Source: Carboxylicivirga caseinilyticus
GTDB taxonomy: Bacteria > Bacteroidota > Bacteroidia > Bacteroidales > Marinilabiliaceae
Length of the DNA stretch: 53,152 nt
Direction of reading: 5' to 3'
Assembly (NCBI GenBank): GCA_025499705.1
Contig: JAFMVE010000041.1
Location: forward strand, 1 to 53,152
The notes beneath the pieces are model-generated. The model was given only the letters and a program-made list of their open reading frames with translations, did not search any database and was not told where the DNA came from. Made by a program: the position numbers and the translations under genes. Below, in pieces: positions 1 through 10,834 of this stretch; positions within the stretch are counted from its first letter, which is position 1, and each line of letters begins with the position of its first letter.

Positions 1-59
1 CATATAAGCTCTCAGCTGGATGAAATAATTTAAGGAAGAACTCCATTTTTTTGAATAAT

Positions 60-94
60 AAAAAGAGGGTGCCTCAATTTTGGACACCCTCTTT
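60..94 (-). terminator. Rho-independent terminator of gyrB
   Basis: A 10-bp perfect inverted repeat (62-71 with 85-94, arms AAAGAGGGTG / CACCCTCTTT) lies about 20 bases after the gyrB stop. Read on the minus strand it is followed by a T-rich run (TTTATTATT). Seen directly in the sequence. Confidence 0.8.
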
Positions 95-115
95 CTTTAA
101 GAATATCATTGTTAC

Positions 116-2149
<2,034 letters not shown>

Positions 2150-2152
2150 CTA

Positions 2153-2160
2153 CAAATATA
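2153..2160 (-). promoter_or_regulatory. Candidate gyrB -7 element
   Basis: The minus strand reads TATATTTG, a full match to the Bacteroidota -7 consensus TAnnTTTG. The best -33-like TTTG (plus 2185-2188) is 24 bp away, longer than the usual 19-21, so only the -7 box is convincing. A transcript from here would begin about 65 bases before the gyrB ATG and would include the hairpin at 2104-2126. Confidence 0.4.
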
Positions 2161-2265
2161 GCAAAAATCACCATTTTGGGGAGTCAAAAAGAATGTTTTT
2201 TTACCCCATCAAAAACCTTAATTACAAGCTTATTTATAACCCCTTAGGATCAAAAGTCTTAGCCC

Positions 2266-4041
2266 TTAAAAGGTATATATAATTCCGGCCTGCATATTCA
2301 GTCGTTGCGATGGATATCCATTCCATTGATAGTATTTTGAAGCTGCTATATTATTAACATTTGCCCAAAAAGTCCATTGACGACTAAAGCGATATTCTCC
2401 ACCCAGATTCATATCAAAAACACCATTTAAAGTCTTCTGCAAATCATCCAACTCTCTGTCATATGCTTTTCGCTCACCCAGGTAACCAATGCTACTATTC
2501 AAAGAAATAAATTCATTTAAATTCAATGATGCTTTTAGACCAAATTCCACTTCCGGTTCATGCCAGGCTGCCGCTTCAGAATCAAGGTTCCATCCATTAT
2601 AGGCTCCGTGAAGTAACAATTCTATCTCTTTCTTGGGTCGAAACAACAGCTCACCTTTTACTTTAAGTAAATTACCATCATCATAAACAGGTACAAACAG
2701 ATTAGAGTACTGATATGTGAATAAAGAGCTACTTGTCTCTGGCTGATCACTGTAATATTTATTTACATAGAAATGTTCATCATTAAAAAAGCTGTACTCG
2801 ATTCCGGCAGAGAAACTGGTTGAAGAACTAAAATTACCTTCAATACCGGCAAATAAGTTTAACCCATACATCGATGATTTGATATTTGCATCGGGTGATA
2901 AAAATGGATTTTCATATACAGCTGAACGATAATCATTGATATTCATATTTCCATTCAAGCCTCCATAAAGAGCCACAATACCTTCAACAACAGTCAACTT
3001 CGCAAGAATATCAGGTGCAACAAAAAACTGATCATCTTCAGAGTCTATCTGACCACCAATCACCATACCTACCTTCACATTTATATTATCAAAATTAAAA
3101 TGTACAGCAGGGTTGGCCTCAATATAAGTTAGTTTTCGATCTGAAAAAGTATACATCGCTCCGATTGTATCAGGAACACTGGTTTTAAAACTTTGAACTT
3201 TACCTTCTAATGAAAATATTAAATCGTTAACCGGATGACGCACGGCTCCATTAAGCATAAAACCGTTTTGCTTTACCCCTGTTACATTCCCAAAACTTGA
3301 AAAACCAAAATTTGCGTTGTATACTGTTTTATTATCGTCGCTTACATTATTCTGTAGCCCGATTAACATATCAAAGACTGATAATCTTTGTCTTTCATCC
3401 TGCTTCAAATCACTCCCTAAAACAGGATCAGTTGAACCCGGCAAGTAGTAGTCCGTCTCATCAACCAATGTTTGATAACCGTAATAGTGATAGATATTAT
3501 GCAAAAAGTTTAAATCCACACTCAAGGTTTTATCATCAAAAAAATGCTTAAACCCAAGGTTAGCATAGGTATCATTCATTGGAGCATCTGCACTTTCACC
3601 ATCTTCAAGCTTCAGCTTTCCAAAGGATGAAGTATGTCCGATATTCAATCCCAACAGAAAAGGTTCCGATTCAAGAATATTATACCCAAGTTCACCCAAG
3701 AGTGCATTATAGTTTCCAACACCTCCTTTAACATACGACTTCAACAATAATTCACGTTGTTCTGTCTGAATTTTTGCCGGATTTATTAATGTTGGTTTAT
3801 AATCGGCATTGACTGACGTACTAATGATTCGATAGTTAAAGCTGGGTCGCAGTGTAACTGAATCTTTCACATCCGGCATTTGATTAACTTTAAATGCATC
3901 AGATACGGTTGGTGTATACTCACGAACAACTTTCACATCTTTGTTAATCTCTTCCTGTGCATGAAGATTAAACGAAGCAAAAGCCAAACCCACTAGTACT
4001 AACTTGATATATTTTGTTTGCATCAAATTCATTTTATTCAT
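2266..4041 (-). CDS. Outer-membrane beta-barrel protein partnered with TPR protein
   Basis: A 591-residue protein with a signal peptide (hydrophobic LVLVGLAFASFNLHAQ near residues 15-30) and alternating aromatic/polar strands over most of its length, ending in IIYTF, the terminal aromatic expected for BamA-dependent insertion in the outer membrane. There is no TonB plug signature, so it reads as a barrel rather than a full TonB-dependent receptor. ATGs at codons 4 and 7 are possible alternative starts. It begins 12 bases after the stop of the giant TPR gene upstream and is almost certainly co-transcribed with it. Substrate and role are unknown; I infer that the TPR protein supports or scaffolds it on the periplasmic side. 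Confidence 0.75.
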   Translation of the reverse strand: MNKMNLMQTKYIKLVLVGLAFASFNLHAQEEINKDVKVVREYTPTVSDAFKVNQMPDVKDSVTLRPSFNYRIISTSVNADYKPTLINPAKIQTEQRELLLKSYVKGGVGNYNALLGELGYNILESEPFLLGLNIGHTSSFGKLKLEDGESADAPMNDTYANLGFKHFFDDKTLSVDLNFLHNIYHYYGYQTLVDETDYYLPGSTDPVLGSDLKQDERQRLSVFDMLIGLQNNVSDDNKTVYNANFGFSSFGNVTGVKQNGFMLNGAVRHPVNDLIFSLEGKVQSFKTSVPDTIGAMYTFSDRKLTYIEANPAVHFNFDNINVKVGMVIGGQIDSEDDQFFVAPDILAKLTVVEGIVALYGGLNGNMNINDYRSAVYENPFLSPDANIKSSMYGLNLFAGIEGNFSSSTSFSAGIEYSFFNDEHFYVNKYYSDQPETSSSLFTYQYSNLFVPVYDDGNLLKVKGELLFRPKKEIELLLHGAYNGWNLDSEAAAWHEPEVEFGLKASLNLNEFISLNSSIGYLGERKAYDRELDDLQKTLNGVFDMNLGGEYRFSRQWTFWANVNNIAASKYYQWNGYPSQRLNMQAGIIYTF

Positions 4042-4053
4042 TTTCAGATTCAG

Positions 4054-7000
4054 TTAATCAACAACAGATATCGTATCAGCAGGAGCTTCTGTTTCAGCTT
4101 TTACCTGCCAGGCATTTATATAATTATCTGCCCTTGAATGAATGTCATCATCTCCCTGATAATTCTCCTTAATACTTTGCAGATATTGCAGAGCCTGAAA
4201 ATCTTCTTTTCTATCATGATAGATCTCAGCCAAAAGAATAAAACTCCGGGCCAGCCAATATTGATGTGGAGTACCTTTATCGATGTAGTCGAATATCTCT
4301 TTTTCTGCACGATCCTTTTCTCCTTGATTGTAGTAATATTGGGCTACCCAGTATTTGGATTCAGCTCCCTCACTACTCTTGGTGTTACCTGCCAACTTCG
4401 AGTAATTCTCAAAAGCCTTTTCCTTATCCTTTAGTTTATCATAGCTCTGTGCCATGTAATATCTGGCTTCTCTCTTTATTTCATCTGCAATCTTGGCTCC
4501 GTCCAACACCTTTTGAGCTGCTTTCACACATTCTTCAGGTAAATCAAGCTTGACTAGCGATCGCATAACTCCAATTTTGGCTTCAATACGATTTTCAGCT
4601 ATTTCGGCTTCCTGCTCCAATCGTTCAAATGCATTAAAAGCCTTGCGATACGCTCCTTGCTGATAATTCAACTCGCCCATGCGCAATAAGGCCTCTTCAG
4701 TAAATAAACTACGGCCTTTGCCGGCAACATACTCATAAGAGTTCAATGCATCAGATAAATCTCCTGTTCTATACTGACAATCTGCCTTATAAAAATGAGC
4801 ATTCAATACAAATTTTCCTTCAGGGAAGGTTGTAAGATAACTTTCGAAATGTTTGATAGCATGCTCACAGTCATTCTTCATGTAAAATCGTTCGGCAGCT
4901 ACAAATGTTAAAGAATCCTGCTCACGAATATCCAGTCGTGCAAAACCTCCCAGATTTTCGGTGTAACGAACATATCCATCCAAATTATTCTGATCCATAT
5001 AGATATTACGAATTCCCAACAAAGCGTCCTCTGCTTCAGGAGTTCCCGGATATTCATTAACCACACGTTTATAGAATGCCATTGAGTTATCCAGATCATT
5101 ATCGTTATAGTAAACCAAACCTAGCTGCAACATTGCCTTCTTAGCCAGACTTCCTTTTGGATACTTCTCTTTAATAGTTTTATAATTATAAATGGCATTA
5201 TCCAACTGACCCATGGCAACATACGATCGTCCCATTTCATATAAGGCATCATCAACATAATGAGATTGAGGGTAGCGATTGGTCAAATCTTTCAACACAT
5301 TTACTTTCTGCGTATTATCCTTGGCTAACCCCAAACAGAAACCTTTCTGAAACAAAGCATAATCAGGTGATCCTTCCGGAACCTGAGATGCTTTGGTATA
5401 CATGGCAATTGCTTGAGTAAAATCGCGGTTCACATAATAACAGTCTCCACATCGGTTCAATGCATCACCATACATAACACGATCTTTTCCGTCGGTTATA
5501 TTAATGTATTTTCTGAACCATGTATTGGCTTCACTGTATTCTTTTTGTTTGAAATAGGAATAGGCAATATTGTAATGAGCTATAGGAAACTCTTTGGTTT
5601 GATACGATCCCGGCATGTAAATAAACTCACGATAATCTTTTATTGATTTAGAATAATTACCTGTTCTGTAGTAGGCTTCTCCCCTCCAGTAATATGCACC
5701 CACCTTTAATTTTTTATCATACTCAGCATACTTCAGACTGTAATCGAAAAACTCAATGGCTTCAGTAAAATTAAGATCCGTGAATAATTCCAGACCTCTG
5801 AAATATGCCACGCGTTGTAATGCCCTGTATACATCGTCATTTTTACGCTGAATCTTTTCCATCGAATTCAGAGCTTCCCTGTAATTCTTGGTAGTTAGAA
5901 AAGCCTGACCTAAATACTGATAGGCCTGGTCTATTTTATCACTTTCAGGAAATAATTCAATAAATGTCATAAATGAATTGATGATTTCGTTGAAAGGCGA
6001 AAAGGAAAGCTCATAATTCAGTTTTATGTAATTAAACAATGCATCTTCCTGAATATCTTTATCAAAATCATACTTCGATGCAGCCTCAAAAGCCACTCGG
6101 GCACGCTTTTTATCCTTAAGTTTCAGATAACAGTCTCCCAAATGATAATAAGCATTCTGCGACATGATATCTTCTGCCGATGTAACTTGCGACAAAGCCT
6201 CTGTTGACTTATCGTAATCTTTTCCATAATAATAACAGAAACCCAGATGATAAAAGTCTTCTCTTCTTGGTTGCTCTACCAAATCAATGGCCTTATTATA
6301 ATATGGAATTGCTTTTGTATATTCTTTTTTACCATAATACGAATCAGCAATAATTCGATTCATATCAGCCTGGCGTTGTTTTGTGCCTTCTTTCACCATT
6401 GGTAATGCATAGCTAATGGCATTATCAAAATCATCCTGCAAATAATAAATTTGAGCTATGTAAAAAGGAACCACTTTTTCGAATCCTTTATCATTCTCCA
6501 GCTTTTTGAATCCTTCAAGGGCTGTCTGATAATTCTCCTTTTCGTATTGAATATGACTGTAATAATACAATACCGAAGAATAGTACTTATTGTCCTGTCC
6601 CTTTATCTTATTGAAATAGACAAGTGCCTCATCATACCTTTCCTGCTTAAACAAAGCATAACCTGCCGAGAAGTTAAAATCAAGCTCTGTTTCTTTATCC
6701 AAACCGTTGGCATCCACTTTCTCATACCATCTTGTAGCCTGTCGAAACTTATCTTTGTCTTTAAAATAATCGCCCATGTGCATGTAAGCATAAGGTAAAC
6801 GATTACTATATGGGTAATTTTTAATGTAATCTTCCCATTGATATTGCATATCACCATTGTCAAGCTTCTGCGAACAAACACGTTTCAAATATGCAGCCTC
6901 AGCTACTCTGGCCGACATATTGTTTTTATTGGCATCGACGTAAGCATTAAACTGCAATCTGGCCAAACCATATTTCTGATGCCTGAATAACTCCATGCCC

Positions 7001-7101
7001 TTCTCGTATGATTCCTCAACAGATTGATATTTTAACGATTTTTGAGCGAAGCTAAATTGTAGCACCCCTATGAATAGTAGAAAGAAGATATTTCTCATCA
7101 T
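4054..7101 (-). CDS. Giant periplasmic tetratricopeptide-repeat protein
   Basis: A 1015-residue exported protein: signal peptide (MRNIFFLLFIGVLQFSFAQ) followed by tandem TPR helices over almost the full length. Repeats are visible as recurring A-x-Y-x-x-G and F-x-K/N-A spacing, for example YYLQDDFDNAISYALPM and YRTGNYSKSIKDYREF. No enzyme domain is visible. TPR arrays are protein-binding scaffolds. The position directly upstream of, and tightly coupled to, a beta-barrel gene suggests a periplasmic partner in an outer-membrane complex. Two adjacent ATGs (7101 and 7098) give nearly the same start. The length is far beyond that of YbgF/BamD-type TPR proteins, so I do not assign those names. Confidence 0.8.
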   Translation of the reverse strand: MMRNIFFLLFIGVLQFSFAQKSLKYQSVEESYEKGMELFRHQKYGLARLQFNAYVDANKNNMSARVAEAAYLKRVCSQKLDNGDMQYQWEDYIKNYPYSNRLPYAYMHMGDYFKDKDKFRQATRWYEKVDANGLDKETELDFNFSAGYALFKQERYDEALVYFNKIKGQDNKYYSSVLYYYSHIQYEKENYQTALEGFKKLENDKGFEKVVPFYIAQIYYLQDDFDNAISYALPMVKEGTKQRQADMNRIIADSYYGKKEYTKAIPYYNKAIDLVEQPRREDFYHLGFCYYYGKDYDKSTEALSQVTSAEDIMSQNAYYHLGDCYLKLKDKKRARVAFEAASKYDFDKDIQEDALFNYIKLNYELSFSPFNEIINSFMTFIELFPESDKIDQAYQYLGQAFLTTKNYREALNSMEKIQRKNDDVYRALQRVAYFRGLELFTDLNFTEAIEFFDYSLKYAEYDKKLKVGAYYWRGEAYYRTGNYSKSIKDYREFIYMPGSYQTKEFPIAHYNIAYSYFKQKEYSEANTWFRKYINITDGKDRVMYGDALNRCGDCYYVNRDFTQAIAMYTKASQVPEGSPDYALFQKGFCLGLAKDNTQKVNVLKDLTNRYPQSHYVDDALYEMGRSYVAMGQLDNAIYNYKTIKEKYPKGSLAKKAMLQLGLVYYNDNDLDNSMAFYKRVVNEYPGTPEAEDALLGIRNIYMDQNNLDGYVRYTENLGGFARLDIREQDSLTFVAAERFYMKNDCEHAIKHFESYLTTFPEGKFVLNAHFYKADCQYRTGDLSDALNSYEYVAGKGRSLFTEEALLRMGELNYQQGAYRKAFNAFERLEQEAEIAENRIEAKIGVMRSLVKLDLPEECVKAAQKVLDGAKIADEIKREARYYMAQSYDKLKDKEKAFENYSKLAGNTKSSEGAESKYWVAQYYYNQGEKDRAEKEIFDYIDKGTPHQYWLARSFILLAEIYHDRKEDFQALQYLQSIKENYQGDDDIHSRADNYINAWQVKAETEAPADTISVVD

Positions 7102-7193
7102 GAGCCTTAGGCTTAAGAATATTATGATCGAATTAAATACTATAACGTAGAAACAAGGTAATTAGTGCATAAAAACCTCATTCAGGATAAAGA

Positions 7194-7224
7194 TAAAAAA
7201 AGTGATGCAGCCATTGAGCAACAC
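7194..7224 (-). terminator. Terminator of ftsE
   Basis: The minus strand reads GTGTTGC, a 9-base loop, GCATCAC (one T-T mismatch in the stem; arms 7218-7224 and 7202-7208), followed by TTTTTTT. It lies 38 bases after the ftsE stop and before the TPR/barrel operon. Confidence 0.6.
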
Positions 7225-7261
7225 TCCTTGGTTTTTTATTAGCAAGAAATCAACAGGTTAA

Positions 7262-7993
7262 TTAATCCAACAGGTTAAAATCTATTTCCTCCTGTTTACT
7301 TTCGCTCAATCGGGTATCCTCACAACGAATTGTTCGTCCGGGGAATTTTTTAAGCAGATTATAATTATGTGTTGCCATAATAACGGTTCTACCACCTTCA
7401 CAGATCCTTCTAAGCAAAAGCATCAATTCATCCGAGGTATCCGGATCAAGATTTCCGGTTGGCTCATCTGCCAGAATCAAATCCGGTTCATTTAACAAAG
7501 CCCTGGCTATTCCGATTCGTTGTTGTTCCCCTCCCGACAGTTGATGTGGCATTTTGTAGCCTTTGTGAACCATATCAACATGAGACAAAACTTCACGAAT
7601 ACGTTTATCTATGTCTTTTTTGTTTTTCCAACCTGTAGCCTTTAAAACAAAGAGAAGATTATTATAAACTGTCCGATCTGACAACAATTGAAAGTCCTGA
7701 AAAACAATACCCATCTTTCTACGAAGGAAAGGAACCTGTTTCTTTTTAACCCCTTTCAGATGATAACCGGCCACAAACCCATGTCCTTCCTGTAAAGGCA
7801 ACTCATTATACATAGTTTTTAAAAGACTGGATTTTCCAGTTCCCACCTTACCAATCAGATACACAAACTCACCAGGTTTAATCTGAAAATTTACATTTTG
7901 CAGTATTAAATGCTCCTGTTGACGAATATATACATTGTTGAAATCAACAATATTTCCTTCTACGTTAACGGTTTTTTGTGGAGTTTTATCCAT
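7262..7993 (-). CDS. ftsE: Cell-division ABC ATPase FtsE
   Basis: Cytoplasmic ATPase that, with the membrane protein FtsX, controls peptidoglycan hydrolases at the division site. The 243-residue protein contains a full ABC nucleotide-binding fold: Walker A GKVGTGKS (48-55), Q-loop near VFQDFQLL (98-105), signature LSGGEQQ (152-158), Walker B LILADEP (172-178) and switch His in MATHN (about 209). FtsE rather than LolD is favoured by length and by the YLIGKVGTGKSSLLK and FQDFQLLSDRTVYNNL segments, which match Bacteroidota FtsE proteins I know. No ftsX lies next to it; in this phylum the two genes are often apart. The nearest upstream gene (aspartate aminotransferase) has its own terminator, so ftsE is probably transcribed alone. 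Confidence 0.87.
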   Translation of the reverse strand: MDKTPQKTVNVEGNIVDFNNVYIRQQEHLILQNVNFQIKPGEFVYLIGKVGTGKSSLLKTMYNELPLQEGHGFVAGYHLKGVKKKQVPFLRRKMGIVFQDFQLLSDRTVYNNLLFVLKATGWKNKKDIDKRIREVLSHVDMVHKGYKMPHQLSGGEQQRIGIARALLNEPDLILADEPTGNLDPDTSDELMLLLRRICEGGRTVIMATHNYNLLKKFPGRTIRCEDTRLSESKQEEIDFNLLD

Positions 7994-8044
7994 AAATGTT
8001 ACAATCGGTTACAAATGCAACCCAAAGAAACAATTTTTTGAGAA

Positions 8045-8076
8045 ATATTAAAAGGCAGAACTACTTAAGTTCTGCC
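8045..8076 (-). terminator. Terminator overlapping the aminotransferase stop codon
   Basis: A 9-bp perfect inverted repeat (GGCAGAACT / AGTTCTGCC, 8054-8062 and 8068-8076) is followed on the minus strand by TTTTAATATTT. The upstream arm contains the last codons of the gene and the stop codon at 8061-8063 lies at the loop side, so translation termination and hairpin formation share the same bases. Confidence 0.65.
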
Positions 8077-9260
8077 AAAGCATTTTTAACTCTTTCAAAA
8101 GCAATACGTAATTGTTCTTCGCTGGCAGCATAAGAGAAACGGATACATCTATCATCACCAAAAGCAACCCCTGGCACTGAAGCAACATGAGCATCTTCCA
8201 ACAGATACAAACATAAATCCATTGAACCGTTCATTACTTTTCCGTTTACACTCTTACCAAAATAATAGCTTAAATCAGGGAAGATATAAAAAGCTCCATC
8301 AGGAATTGACACTTTAAAACCAGGTATATCTTTCACTAAGTCCAATACCATGTCACGACGTTTCAAGAATGCTTCGCGCATCTCTTCAACACATTCCTGA
8401 CTTCCTCCAATAGCAGCTTCGGCAGCCTTTTGTGCAATGGCACAAACACCTGAAGTAAACTGCCCTTGTAGTTTCGAAGTTGCTTTAGCAAGAGCTAGTG
8501 GCGCAGCTATGTAGCCAATACGCCAACCTGTCATTGCATAAGCTTTTGAAACTCCATTTATTAATATGGTTCTGTCTTTTAAATAATCAACTTCAGCAAA
8601 ACCGGCATGTTCACCAACATAATTGATCTTCTCATAAATTTCATCTGAAATGATCAAAACTTCAGGATATTTCTTTAAAACCTCAGCCAAAGCTTCTACT
8701 TCAGCTCGGGAATAAACACTACCTGATGGATTAGATGGTGAATTAAACATTACAGCTTTTGTTTTTGCTGTAATCGCTTTATCCAACTGATCTGGTGTTA
8801 TTTTAAAATCGGTATCCACACTTGATTCAATAACCACCGGAATACCTTCAGATAATTTAATCAGATCAATGTAACTTACCCAATAAGGAGCGGGAACAAT
8901 AACTTCGTCTCCATTGTTTATCAGGCATTGCAAAACATTGGCAAGACTATGTTTGGCACCATTTGAAACAACTATTTGAGCCGGATCATAATCCAAACCA
9001 TTGTCCTTTTTCAGTTTCTCACAAATTACTTTCTTAAGTGCCGGATAACCGGGAACCGGAGGGTATTTAGTGAAATTTTTATTAACAGCATCGATTGCGG
9101 CATCTTTAATATGATCAGGGGTATAAAAATCAGGCTCTCCAAGAGTAAGATTTACAACATCCACTCCTTTATCCTGTAATTCCTTGCTTTTTTGATTCAT
9201 CAGAATAGTTTGTGATTCTGACAAACGATTAATCCTGTCCGAAATTTGTAAAGCTTCCAT
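8061..9260 (-). CDS. aspC: Aspartate aminotransferase, class I PLP enzyme
   Basis: Interconverts aspartate plus 2-oxoglutarate and oxaloacetate plus glutamate, using pyridoxal phosphate in the cytoplasm. The 399-residue protein belongs to the class I fold-type I family, subgroup I-gamma: NLTLGEPDFYTPDHI at 38-52, NSPSNPSG with the conserved Asn near 177, SDEIYE with the cofactor Asp near 206, and the Schiff-base Lys in VSKAYAMTGWRIGY (about 239), plus CIRFSYA near the C-terminus with the substrate-carboxylate Arg. Length matches the family. Some members accept other amino acids, so aspartate specificity is by family. A good promoter lies upstream at 9362-9391 and a terminator overlaps its end, so it is a single-gene transcript. 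Confidence 0.88.
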   Translation of the reverse strand: MEALQISDRINRLSESQTILMNQKSKELQDKGVDVVNLTLGEPDFYTPDHIKDAAIDAVNKNFTKYPPVPGYPALKKVICEKLKKDNGLDYDPAQIVVSNGAKHSLANVLQCLINNGDEVIVPAPYWVSYIDLIKLSEGIPVVIESSVDTDFKITPDQLDKAITAKTKAVMFNSPSNPSGSVYSRAEVEALAEVLKKYPEVLIISDEIYEKINYVGEHAGFAEVDYLKDRTILINGVSKAYAMTGWRIGYIAAPLALAKATSKLQGQFTSGVCAIAQKAAEAAIGGSQECVEEMREAFLKRRDMVLDLVKDIPGFKVSIPDGAFYIFPDLSYYFGKSVNGKVMNGSMDLCLYLLEDAHVASVPGVAFGDDRCIRFSYAASEEQLRIAFERVKNALAELK

Positions 9261-9361
9261 AAATCGATTGCGTTTTATTAACCCAGTTAACTGAAAAATT
9301 ATACAATAATTTTAGTATCCTGCAATCCGAAAACATTTTCTATCTTGCAGCGAATTCTATA

Positions 9362-9391
9362 CAAAACTAAGTAAAAATTACAAGTCCACAA
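9362..9391 (-). promoter_or_regulatory. Bacteroidota-type promoter of aminotransferase gene
   Basis: On the minus strand TTG (plus 9389-9391), 19 bp, TAGTTTTG (plus 9362-9369): both boxes and the spacing fit the Bacteroidota consensus. The expected start of transcription is near 9355, leaving about 95 bases of leader before the ATG at 9260. Confidence 0.55.
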
Positions 9392-9535
9392 GATTGAAAT
9401 TATTATTAATTGTTGTTTTTTACCAGATAATTGCAATAAATTATAAGTTGAAAAATTTCTGCAATTGCAATTCAGAAGTAATTAAATCATTCTTATGGAT
9501 TTAGAACATTTATTTAAACACTTAAACTTTACATA

Positions 9536-10063
9536 ATGATCGATTGGCAATTAATCATCTACCAGGCAATTCCTTATTTAATGATTGGAATTCCCATACT
9601 GGTTTTGGTCAACTGGTTTTTAAAGCAAAATATTAAAACCAGACAAATTGAACTCTCCATTGCTATGCAAAAAGAAGTTTTGCCACTTAAGATACAAGCA
9701 TATGAGCGCCTGACCATTTTACTGGAAAGAATAAATCCTGAAACTATGATTCTGCGCGAACAGAAACAAGGACTAACAAACCTTCAGCTACATGCGTTAT
9801 TATTAAAGAATATTCGCTCAGAATTTGAGCACAACCTGGCAATGCAGATCTATTTACCTGTAAAAACATGGGAGTTAATAACCAAATCGCGCGATGAAGT
9901 CATCAAATTAATTAATACTTGTTCAGGCGAAGTGAAACCAGATGCTCCTTCAATTGAGCTTTCTCAAAAAATACTGGAACGAAACAGTAATGAGGTCTCT
10001 TTCCACATTAAGCAAGCGAAAGATGCTATAAAAAAAGACATTCAGTTATATTATTTTTCTTAA
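9536..10063 (+). CDS. Conserved hypothetical protein with N-terminal membrane anchor
   Basis: A 175-residue protein of no function I recognise. One strongly hydrophobic segment (about residues 8-28, IYQAIPYLMIGIPILVLVNW) is followed by a soluble, helix-rich part with many charged residues, so it should sit in the inner membrane with a cytoplasmic helical domain. A Leu/Arg-rich stretch after the anchor (QAYERLTILLERI) looks coiled-coil-like. It starts 275 bases after the divergent aminotransferase and ends 15 bases before a glycosyltransferase, so the two plus-strand genes may be co-transcribed. I have seen proteins of this shape in other Bacteroidota but know no function. Confidence 0.65.
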   Translation: MIDWQLIIYQAIPYLMIGIPILVLVNWFLKQNIKTRQIELSIAMQKEVLPLKIQAYERLTILLERINPETMILREQKQGLTNLQLHALLLKNIRSEFEHNLAMQIYLPVKTWELITKSRDEVIKLINTCSGEVKPDAPSIELSQKILERNSNEVSFHIKQAKDAIKKDIQLYYFS

Positions 10064-10078
10064 CAGCAACCTTTCAAT

Positions 10079-10831
10079 ATGCAGATCAGCATTATTACTG
10101 TTACATACAACAGTGCCTCAACTCTTGAAACAACAATCAATAGTATAAGAGAACAAAGTGCAATTAATAACATTGAATACATTATTGTAGATGGAAACTC
10201 ATCTGACAATACTATAGAAATAATAAAAGAGAACAAAGACATAATAAGCCAATGGATTAGTGAGCCAGACACCGGCATCTATGATGCCATGAATAAAGGT
10301 TTAAAAATGGCATCCGGAGATTGGATTGGATACCTGCATGCAGATGATGTTCTGGCTAGTAAAACCATTATTGAAGAGATTATTACTGCTATTTCAACAA
10401 ACAACATTAACGCTTTATACGGTAATCTGAATTACGTTCAGGAGAATGACATACACAAAACCGTTCGTCATTGGAAAAGTCAGACTTTTAAACCTCAATT
10501 ATTAAAAAGAGGCTGGATGCCTGCACACCCAACTCTGTATATCTCAAAAGAATTATTCCTGAAAACAGGAGGCTTCAATACCAACTATAAGATTGCTGCC
10601 GACTATGACTTTATTTTACGCCTCTTTTCAAATCCTGAAACACAAAGCTTCTTTTTAGACAAACTCATTGTAAATATGAGAATGGGTGGAGCCAGCAACA
10701 AATCATTCGCCAATATCATTCAAAAATCAAAAGAAGATTATCTTGCCTTAAAGCATAATCAAGTTGGAGGATTCTATTCATTATTTGTAAAAAATTTCAG
10801 CAAACTCACTCAATTTATCAAACGCAATTAA
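10079..10831 (+). CDS. Family 2 glycosyltransferase
   Basis: Transfers a sugar from a nucleotide-sugar donor, probably onto a polysaccharide or lipid acceptor. The 250-residue protein is a single GT-A domain: N-terminal SIITVTYNSASTLETTI (4-20), donor-binding IIVDGNSSDNT (36-46), the DTGIYDAMNKG block (64-74) and the metal-binding HADD (87-90, in place of DxD), with WMPAHPTLYISKELF and the catalytic-region AADYDFILRL further on. The sequence resembles WcaE/WcaA-like GT2 enzymes. No transmembrane segment is seen. It lies tail to tail with a Wzc-like kinase gene (4-base gap), so a role in exopolysaccharide assembly is plausible but inferred from position. Confidence 0.85.
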   Translation: MQISIITVTYNSASTLETTINSIREQSAINNIEYIIVDGNSSDNTIEIIKENKDIISQWISEPDTGIYDAMNKGLKMASGDWIGYLHADDVLASKTIIEEIITAISTNNINALYGNLNYVQENDIHKTVRHWKSQTFKPQLLKRGWMPAHPTLYISKELFLKTGGFNTNYKIAADYDFILRLFSNPETQSFFLDKLIVNMRMGGASNKSFANIIQKSKEDYLALKHNQVGGFYSLFVKNFSKLTQFIKRN

Positions 10832-10834
10832 TAG

